Positions 56,708 through 64,000 of a stretch of DNA of 64,000 nucleotides are shown piece by piece. Source of the stretch: Lineus longissimus (lineage: Eukaryota; Nemertea; Pilidiophora; Heteronemertea; Lineidae); NCBI RefSeq assembly GCF_910592395.1, contig NC_088324.1, positions 2,728,001 through 2,792,000 of the forward strand. The letters are read 5' to 3'. Each line of letters begins with the position of its first letter. Position 1 is the stretch's first letter. The notes beneath the pieces were generated by a model that was given only the letters and a program-made list of their open reading frames with translations, was not told the origin of the DNA and made no database searches. A program made the translations under genes and the position numbers.

Positions 56708-56848
56708 ATGGAAGGACAAATATTTAACAATAATTATGGTACGGTCAATGTTTATCAATATCTTGTTTATCAATATCCTGTTTATCAGTACCCTGTTAAT
56801 CAGTATCCTGTTAATCAGTATCAACCAGTAGTTCAGGACCTACATTAA
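56708..56848 (+). CDS. Small ORF with VYQYP repeats (46 aa)
   Basis: From an ATG the frame begins MEGQIFNNNYG and then has about five repeats of the pentapeptide V-(Y/N)-Q-Y-P, encoded by a GTTTATCAATATCCT minisatellite, before the stop at 56846. The array keeps the frame throughout, as any 15-bp unit would. It lies 100 bp after the Maverick integrase and just before the Harbinger left end, so it may be part of the Maverick relic or only a minisatellite. Function unknown. Confidence 0.3.
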   Translation: MEGQIFNNNYGTVNVYQYLVYQYPVYQYPVNQYPVNQYQPVVQDLH

Positions 56849-56875
56849 AATGTGTTAAATGCTTTGTAACAAAAC

Positions 56876-56878
56876 CTG
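56876..56878 (+). repeat. CTG target duplication, left
   Basis: CTG immediately before the left TIR of the large Harbinger; repeated at 63131-63133. Confidence 0.8.
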
Positions 56879-57617
56879 GGCCCGGTTTCTCAAAGAATCT
56901 TAAGTATTTGTCTTAAGTCATAATATTTTGACTAAGCCAAGTCAAAAACTTAAGTACGAATCTCAAAGCATCTTAAGACGAACTTAGCTAAGTTTTCCCA
57001 AAATGACTTAAGTCAGGTGAAACGTGCCGAGCCGGCCGTTTCAGCCAGCCTCCGATAGTTCCACTAAGACTTCGGGAGTTTCCGTGAGATTACGAATATT
57101 CCCGAGTACGTTTCCAAGGAACTCTTCAGCTGGTCGGCAATGAAGGAGGTCGGATTGTGAATGCCACATCGCAACCACGTGGGAAATGGGCATGGCGGGA
57201 GAGGCACATTGATCTTCGTTTCTGATGCTCGGCGGTGCGGATGATAATGACCCATAATGATGAAATTTTCCAAGGAATTACTAGTATTTTGTAACTATGG
57301 TGCTCTCATTATTGAAACTTACCACCGAATGTACATGTATATAGCCGATAAGACAATAAATGCGCCACACCCACACCCCCTCTTACAATCAAGCGCTATT
57401 AGTATTTACTCCTTTGCTGTCAAAATCCCCTGGGCCCAAGCGGCCCAAGTATATCAATTACGTTCCGAAAGGAGCCCATCACATTATAAGGACGAAGATG
57501 AAGATTAAGGATGTACGGAAATACGGGCGGCGACTACCGACGGTTAGAACGGAATTGGTACCATATCATTACTGTTGTGTATGTAGGCTAGGCCAAGCAA
57601 CATTACGCCCGAGAAAA

Positions 57618-58775
57618 ATGGAGGTAAACATGGAAGTGCATGAAGTCAAGCGGGTTAGAGCAACAAATTGGTCATCCCAGGAGGAGGCCATGCTAATGGA
57701 GGCTGTTCGCCTATGTGAGAGGCACTGCATTGGACGTTTCATGCAGCGGTCAATTCTAACTCTGACCCCCCCCCCCCCCCCCCCCCCACCTCAGGGGTCG
57801 ACGCTAATGCGACGCCGGATTAGTGTCGCTTCCTGAGGGTTAAGAAAAAATCAGACAGTCGAACCTCTGGCGTATTGGGAAAAGAGTAGCATCGAATTTC
57901 CGTCGTAGGTCTGATATTAAAAGCAATTGTCTTTGGTGAATTCCTGTCGACGAAGTTGCGACAGGCATGTCGAACAAGCGTCGCATTCCTGACGAACTGC
58001 CACGGCCCATCCCAGACATGCCCAGACACGTTTTTGGAGCTGGGCAGCATCATGGACAGCAGGTGAGTGGAGTGCTTAGAATGTTTTCTAGTATATCCAG
58101 CTGTAGTGAAAAGATTGATTGATCTCTCCAGCAGTGTCATGCGTCGGGATATCTGTAGATTGTTATGGTTCCTTTTTTTGGCGAAGACGTTGGTGATTCA
58201 CGGAGTTCGGAGGTGGTTTTTGTGTGAAATTGAGCCGTCAAAATTGACAATATTCCAAGATGGCGGCCTCCATGTCTCCGACCGGAAGCAGTTGAGAGAT
58301 CGTCAATTTGGCCGATTAATGCCATTTCAGAGGTGGTTACTGAACTAAAGATAGCTTCATCACATTGTTGAATAACTGCTGAAAGTTTAATTTATGCATA
58401 TGCATGCTCGAAAGCGATGCTATACCTGTGAGTTGGTGTTGAATTCCTGGCGTTCAGGATTCTGTCAGGTGAAAAAATAAGACGTTCTGAACTTCAGGAT
58501 TCTGTCAGGTGGAAAAAAGGTGACGTTCTGAACTTGACCACAGGAAGAAAGAGTGAAATCCTGGAGTAGAAGTTAAAAGTTCTGGGTGAACAAGTGTCGA
58601 TTCCTGGACGTCCTTATATCTTCCAGGTGTCGCATAAGTGTCGAATGTCTGAAGGGGGGGGGGGGGTCAGAGTTACAATTGACCGCTGCATCAGTGGGAT
58701 AGGGGACATTGGGACGGGCTGCGTGTCAAAGGCTTCCAAGAGGGCCGCCTGGGAGGCCGTTGCCGAGGATGTGAG
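57618..58775 (+). pseudogene. Harbinger Myb/SANT-like accessory gene, exon split by a MITE
   Basis: Coding starts at an ATG at 57618 (an in-frame ATG also lies at 57500): RVRATNWSSQEEAMLMEAV, the Trp-rich start of a Myb/SANT-like DNA-binding domain, to about 57741. After the MITE the same frame resumes at 58694 with GIGDIGTGCVSKASKRAAWEAVAEDV, the second half, to a possible donor near 58775. Dropping the MITE and one TCA duplicate leaves the frame open across the junction, so the insertion alone breaks the exon. In the superfamily this protein binds the element ends and helps bring transposase to the nucleus. Confidence 0.75.
57742..58690. mobile_element. C-rich TIR MITE, 949 bp, inserted in the Myb exon
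   Basis: Left TGCAGCGGTCAATTCTAACT then GACC and a C-run of about 21; right, inverted, TGCAGCGGTCAATTGTAACT then GACC and a C-run of about 12. TCA flanks both sides (57739-57741, 58691-58693). The interior has CCTGACG/GTCAGG-type repeated blocks and a CCAAGATGGCGGCC site (YY1-like). No protein is encoded. A relative is at 4511. Confidence 0.85.
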
Positions 58776-58899
58776 GTGTGTTCTTCAAGTTCAATCGTTC
58801 CCTGTTGTCTGCTTTAGTCTTCTCGTCGACACACGGCTGGTTGACCAATAAATCAATAAGTTATTCATGCCTGGCATAGTACAAATATTACAACTTGAC

Positions 58900-60230
58900 T
58901 GGGGGTGATGTTCCCCGGGCAAACTTTGTGCTAAAAATTTGTGCCCGTGGTGCACGGACTCAATGTTGTTGTGTCGTCTGCTTCACCATGCATGCATGCG
59001 ATGCGATGCATGGTAGACACTCACAATCCGACTGAAAAACTTCCCTAAATGCACTCGCCTTACCCCGAAATTTGTGTGTCCCCAAGTTCAAATTTCGCCA
59101 CGCCTTAAACAGACACGATACTGCCTATTTTTGCTGTGAAATCGAACAGAATCGCACATCATTTCCGAAAGAAAACAAACCTTAATTTTGAGATCGTTTG
59201 GAGGTGTGGTTGGGAGGTGTGACGATTTCAGCCAATAAAAGGAAATCAGGTCACCATTAGCATGTATTATGTAGATAAGCGCAGCTGCTGTATGACTCAG
59301 CGTTTGGGGAATCCCCCTATGTGTTTACCTACTAATTGGTCACAGCCGTAGAGAAGATTTCAGATATGAAATAAGAACAATAAAAACATGAGTTTTGATA
59401 ACAATCAATCAATATAATGATAAAATAATATTTCTCTCACTGTAAAGTGTCAATATTAATACAGTTAAAGATTTATGACAAGTGCATCAATGCTTTAGAC
59501 TAGAGTTGACAAGATCAATGACAATGCCATCATCATATCTGTTTATCAACATTTTAGAAATGGGGACTATTTAGGCAGTAGCAAAGTGCCAAAAAGTTTA
59601 AATTGGTCATCTTGATCTTAAGTACAGTACCTCTCTATTATTCAGGGCACCCTTAGGACTGGCAAGTGCTGTCCTTACTTGAGAGGTGCCTGATTAAAAA
59701 GGTCAAATGTAATGGAAACAACCACTTTGTGAACAAAACTAGTGTCCTTGATGGAGAGGTTATCCTCAATAGAGAGGTGTCCACTAAGGGAGGTGTCCAC
59801 TGTAGTTCAAACTGGGTCATGTTTAATATATATGAATATATTCGGCGTACAAGCATGATCGAAGATTTCGATGTACTTCGAGATGTGAGAGACCCGACTA
59901 ATTTAAACTTCATCTTGCCCACCTTGCTGTCTACAGAGTCCCTTTAAAATGAAAATATGAACACAAGAAGAACAGTCCAGTGGCTGATACAAGATAATTT
60001 CAAAGTGATATAGGAACTGAAGTTTTGCTAAGTAGGCCTACTACGGTTATAATCATCAAATAAGGCATCATGGCCCAGGTATTGCAATTTAGTACTGCAA
60101 TATTGATATTTTTAAAATGTCAATGGCAATGCACTTTTTGTTGTGTGATGTTACTTTTAGCATCATTCTTACATCTTAGTTCAAATTTGAACTTGAACTG
60201 TTTCGAAATATCATTTTACGTACAGCGCTG
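58900..60230. other. Non-coding interior of the Harbinger element
   Basis: Between the split Myb exon and the transposase. Contains AT-rich sequence and a 93-codon frame at 59666 without recognisable features. Confidence 0.4.
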
Positions 60231-60293
60231 CAGGAGTAGTGGTGCGCACAAGTGCAGAATGTGAAAAAAAGTACAAGAATATAAAGCATGGAG
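60230..60293 (+). CDS. Possible second exon of the Myb/SANT-like gene
   Basis: After an acceptor (GCTGCAG) the frame reads VVVRTSAECEKKYKNIKHG and ends at a consensus donor (GAG|GTAAGT). RT-x-E-C-x-K-K-Y-K-N-I-K is the third-helix pattern of Myb/SANT-like domains, and the strand fits. The phase does not match the donor I placed at 58775, so either that donor is wrong or an exon is missing. Confidence 0.45.
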
Positions 60294-60471
60294 GTAAGTC
60301 ATTTTACCATTCTCACAAAAAATGATTATGTATCAGAAGTCAAGAGTTCAGTTCACGCAGCTGTAGGGTTAAGACTTCAGTAGAAAGCACCAACATTTTG
60401 CAAAAAGTCAGATAAGGCCCTGTTCCAATACCAGTAAAGAGAAAGGTAAAAGTGAAGGCCTACTAACCATG

Positions 60472-62958
60472 CTAACTATCAATACCACATGAAAACATTT
60501 TGACAATAATAGAATCCTTATCAATGTTGTTGAGGATTACACAGCAGACTATCACTTTACAGGCCTGTTCTGGGACCAGCCGAATTTCATCGTGCAAGCA
60601 ATGGAACCGCCTCTTTAAAATGCCAAAGGCCTGCTCAACTCGTGTCCTGGTTCGTGCTTGGGCGGCATTATATCTGGCTTCTTCAGGTGTTGGATTCCGA
60701 TAAGGTGTCATCAGGTACGGTTCAAGTGCATAACCTTTGTCTCCCAAAAGGAATCCATCATGTGGAGCTGAAATTTTAAATACAATATTGTAAATGTAAT
60801 AATTTTTTTCAAAATGAATGAATTTTATACTAATTTATTGAATATGAGAATATCAATGTTTTTTTGTCATTTCATACATAACATGGGGTTTCTCGTTTAT
60901 ATATTATATATTTTTCAAATAAGCATGATACTGTTGATCCAGTAGTATGCCTATGTGATAATTTCTTTTCTACTACATGTATGTTAGTTATAAATGTTGA
61001 TAAAGTTCCAATTAAATTATTTATCTATCTATTAAATTACTTGTTTTTAGTGGGTATCACACATGTCTGAATTACCTTGGTTAGCAAGTTCTCGGCCAAT
61101 GGACGACACCTTGAATATTCGACTGTCGTGAACACTTCCCGGCCATTTGGCTACAAGGTTTGTGGCAAGGCGATCAGCATCACATATCATCTGCAATACC
61201 AAAAAGTGGACATTGAAATCTTATTTCTGGGTTTCTGCCGGGGGGGGCAACTGCCAAGATTGTCCGAAAAACAACCAAAATTTGCTCTTTCGACCAGGAA
61301 TTTGGGCTTTGGTTCCCCCTCTTGAATTTTTTTCTGGCAGAAACACTGTACTTTCAAAATTTTTCATACTTAGCAATGATTTTAATTCATACTATGCCAG
61401 GAATCAGGATATTCATATTTCAGATGGACATGCAATCTCTTAAACTAGATCAGGCCTCCAATGAGCCAGGCTTTGAAAGTGAACCTGATCTCGTTCCAAG
61501 ATGACTAAATGAAAAAGCCAGCCAGCCGGTCATCTGGTAATAAATGCAATGCATGTTTATTGTACTTTGGTGTAGGCCTACAGACATTATGTGCACATTT
61601 CGTTACTAGGCAGGGCTACCAACTGACTTTTGAAAGTGTTCTATTCACACATGCTTACCTGAACATTGATGCTGTGAATGGATTTGCGACAGACATAAAC
61701 ATCCTCAAATTGAGATGGGGCTTGAATCTTTATCTGTGTGCAGTCCAAAGCACCGATTACGTTAGGGAAACCTAAAATCAAAGTGGAAGAACCATTAGGC
61801 AACACACAAACTGACCTGTATTAACTAACTATATCATTCCCCGACTGCGCCCCGCCCTGGTCGACATCCACCTCACTCAGTGAGTTGAGGGCATTTTTAT
61901 GGATGCAGTATGCAATGCATGGAGGGATGATATTGGTACAAGAAAAGTATAGAACATACTGCATACTCATGATCGAGTATAGGCCAGACCTGACTGACCA
62001 ACAATCCATACAGCAGTAGTGTAGGCTGTACATGCCATGGATGATGGTCATTGGTGGACACACAAGCACACAACAACAACATGCAACACTACGTACAGTC
62101 ACAGTCAACAACAGTCTGCACTCGATCAACTCAACTGCACTGGCGCGGATGCGAGTATTCATTAGAATAGATGGCTGCATAGATACCTTCACATGATTAT
62201 AATTATAAAGTTTCCAGCAATCTAACAGCCGGTTTTCAATTAACAAACAACAGCATTGAACCACGCAGTTTCGCTTCCATGATGACACACGACACATGTC
62301 ATGCATGTGTGTGATGAAAAAAAAACAGCTGATGAAGTTTGACCTGTCCTTGACCTGTTAAAATATTCACGGTTACCAACAGCGATTTCTTCATTCACCG
62401 TTTGCTGATTGGAGAGGTTTGACCTGCTTAATATGCATGTTCACCTATCGATTTTTGTCATTCATTTTGCTGATTGGAGCACTATAAATAGTAGTGGGCG
62501 AGGAGCACATGAGATGGGAACTGATACATACCTGCAACTGCAAAGAAGCGCTTCTTAGTTTCTGTGGCTTCGTCGCCCCTCGGAAATTTTATGATTTCGC
62601 TCATATATTTGATTATTTCATTCATGGTGGCCTTCACGATACGGCACACGCAACTTTTTGACAGTCCATCTCCATCCCCGACCATTATTTGGAAGGACCC
62701 GCAAGCAAGGAAACGGAGACACACGCAAATTTGTAGTATGACAGGCAGTGCATGGCCACGGTCGGTCGGACGCGTCAACTTTGGGCCGAATACCTCAACG
62801 AAGACCATTATTGTGTCGGGCAGGAAACGATATCTGTCTTTCACCCCCTTGGCGGAGTACTTCTCCAAGGGGTTTTGATGGTCTACGAGTCGTCTTTCTG
62901 GGCCTCGGGCCATCAAATATCGAAGGACAGGCCGGTTGTGCCGGCGAATTTCCGCCAT
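60472..62958 (-). CDS. Harbinger transposase (HARBI1-like), intact four-exon gene, 316 aa
   Basis: Exons 62958-62532, 61771-61659, 61190-61076 and 60767-60472 have AG acceptors and GT donors and join in phases 1, 0 and 1, giving 316 codons and a stop. The N-terminal helix-turn-helix region (residues about 70-130: ALPVILQICVCLRFLACGSFQ...LSKSCVCRIV) is followed by the DDE_4-type core. The first Asp is D152 in GALDCT. Then come VCRKSIHSINVQ, WPGSVHDSRIF (D202), the next Asp D228 in LGDKGY, and Glu E263 in RVEQAFGILKRRF, with 34 residues from D228 to E263. The length is near that of HARBI1 proteins (about 350). There is no stop or frameshift. It catalyses excision and integration at 3-bp sites; the CTG duplications here fit. 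Confidence 0.88.
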
Positions 62959-63130
62959 TTTGTGTCCTTCATTCCGACTTAAGTACGGTAGCTACCGTGC
63001 TTAAGTTTTTGTGGTACTTAAGTCGGCTAGGCGAGTTAAGATTCTTTGTGAATCAACTTAAGACAAAACTTAAGAAATTCTCATACTTAAGTCACCAAAA
63101 CAGACTTAAGATTATTTGAGAAACCGGGCC

Positions 63131-63133
63131 CTG
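63131..63133 (+). repeat. CTG target duplication, right
   Basis: CTG immediately after the right TIR of the large Harbinger. Confidence 0.8.
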
Positions 63134-63171
63134 AAAGTGATTTTGAAAAGAACAAACGTAATAATTTCCTG

Positions 63172-64000
63172 GATTATTTGATTGATTTATTTATTCATTT
63201 CGTACGAAGTACAATAGACAATGAGTTAATAGCGTGCATGAACATGTGCATGTGTGAAGTCACAGGCTTTATAACAAGAACATGATTATTGTATAGTTAC
63301 AGTTAAAAAACGAGTCACTCTGTGCATAATACATTTATCAACTGCTCTACCTCTACTCTTTGTAGAATAGCAAAATCCCTGCGGTCGCAAATTCTCAATA
63401 AGTCCCTGATTACTGGTCCGTTAGGCTCCCTTTCCTCAAATGTCACTTTCTTTACAGGTAAATTATCAATAGTACAGCCGAAAAAGTCACATACTTTCGT
63501 CAGATTTCGTGACGCACTCGTTCCTCCCAGAAGAGTCAGTTCAACACTTATTGATATTCTCTTGCTTTCACTGTCCATACAGCTTTTTAAAAATCTCACA
63601 AATCTCCTAAAAACCTGGACATCGGACTGTTCGTCTCTGCAAATAGACGGCAGCAATATACGATGGGTTCTGAAGTGTAACCTGAATAACTTTCGAATGC
63701 AATTTCTCCAAGCGGTTGTGAATCTGATAAAAGATCGGTGAGAATAGTCCCACAGTGCGCTACCGTACAATGACATGACATAAGATTTAAACAGCCTGTA
63801 CTTTACTTCGAAATCACAGAAACCGAAAAAATGATATCATACAGTTTTTTCGCTTGTACATTTCCGCGATGACGCCGTTAATGACGTTATCCTTAACGTC
63901 AACGCCAACCAAGTGAACTAGGTGTTTTCGTATGATCTTCGGCCATTATTCTGCCATTCCATATAATGAAAATCTCCTCGTTCGGCTCTTTTATACCGAA
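63172..64000 (-). mobile_element. CR1/L2-like non-LTR retrotransposon, 3' part, runs off the window
   Basis: The minus strand ends in an AATAAATAAATCAATCAAAT-type tail near 63172-63195. The open frame 63776-63315 (no ATG at its true start) covers the C-terminal end of a LINE reverse transcriptase: SLYGSALWDYSH, TAWRNCIRKLFRLHFRTHRILLPSIC. Reverse-transcriptase-like sequence continues to the right edge in a second frame, with a shift near 63830 at a T-run. The copy is therefore probably dead. The upstream part lies outside the window. Confidence 0.8.

Larger units (their letters stand above)
56879..63130. mobile_element. Full-length PIF/Harbinger transposon, 6.25 kb
   Basis: Both ends read GGCCCGGTTTCTCAAA (right end inverted) and sit between CTG repeats. 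TAAGTC/CTTAAG motifs crowd the first and last 120 bp and are likely transposase-binding sites. Inside are a four-exon transposase on the minus strand and a Myb/SANT-like gene on the plus strand, convergent, the two-gene plan of the superfamily. The transposase is intact; the Myb gene is split by a MITE. The copy may therefore depend on another Harbinger for the accessory protein. Confidence 0.88.

Noticed and set aside
59653-59947. Overlapping 89- and 93-codon frames inside the Harbinger element
   Set aside because: Neither has a domain or splice sites, and the region lies between the two recognised Harbinger genes.

Overview
The window is animal nuclear DNA. Coding sequence is sparse and cut by GT-AG introns. 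Most of the rest is DNA transposons, miniature inverted-repeat elements (MITEs), foldback palindromes and retroelement pieces. Class A GPCRs, a dCMP-deaminase relative, Penelope, BEL/Pao, Maverick/Polinton and PIF/Harbinger elements together point to a metazoan, most likely an aquatic invertebrate. The sequence alone does not fix the phylum. Four gene models can be supported. Three are host genes: a dCMP-deaminase-like gene with its metal site destroyed, a small secreted Thr/Pro-rich and Cys-rich protein, and a complete three-exon GPCR. The fourth is a complete four-exon Harbinger transposase.

Layout. 1-8 kb: orphan first exon of a GPCR (minus strand), a tandem repeat, small hairpin MITEs, a tRNA-like Pol III module and an exact 83-bp direct repeat. 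8.6-10.05 kb: a decayed Tc1 element. 11.3-14.5 kb: the deaminase-like gene (minus), whose intron carries a foldback and a MITE. 15.4-16.4 kb: an internally deleted mariner-like element. 16.7-22 kb: no recognisable gene. 22.1-26.6 kb: a deleted Harbinger whose empty site is also in the window, then a BEL/Pao integrase. 28.2-29.5 kb: a 5'-truncated Penelope-like element. 30-31.3 kb: a foldback.

31.5-43.7 kb is a large inverted duplication. One arm carries exons 2-4 of the secreted-protein gene, whose first exon lies just beyond it. The other carries a frameshifted copy. Two TIR elements, at 39.5 and 41.9 kb, are in one arm only, so the other arm shows their pre-insertion sites. Between the arms lies a nearly spacer-free 1.1-kb palindrome with 9-bp flanking repeats. 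44-47.4 kb: a pogo remnant, a hammerhead-like motif and a 2.1-kb foldback. 48.2-52.1 kb: the GPCR gene, followed by a partial tandem copy limited to exon 1. 53.9-56.9 kb: a tandem repeat and a Maverick integrase with one stop. 56.88-63.13 kb: a complete Harbinger element with matched TIRs and CTG target duplications. It holds a transposase and a convergent Myb/SANT gene that is split by a C-rich MITE. The last 0.8 kb is the 3' end of a CR1/L2-like retrotransposon (minus).

Exon phases were checked by hand for all multi-exon models. Family names come from motif recognition, not searches.
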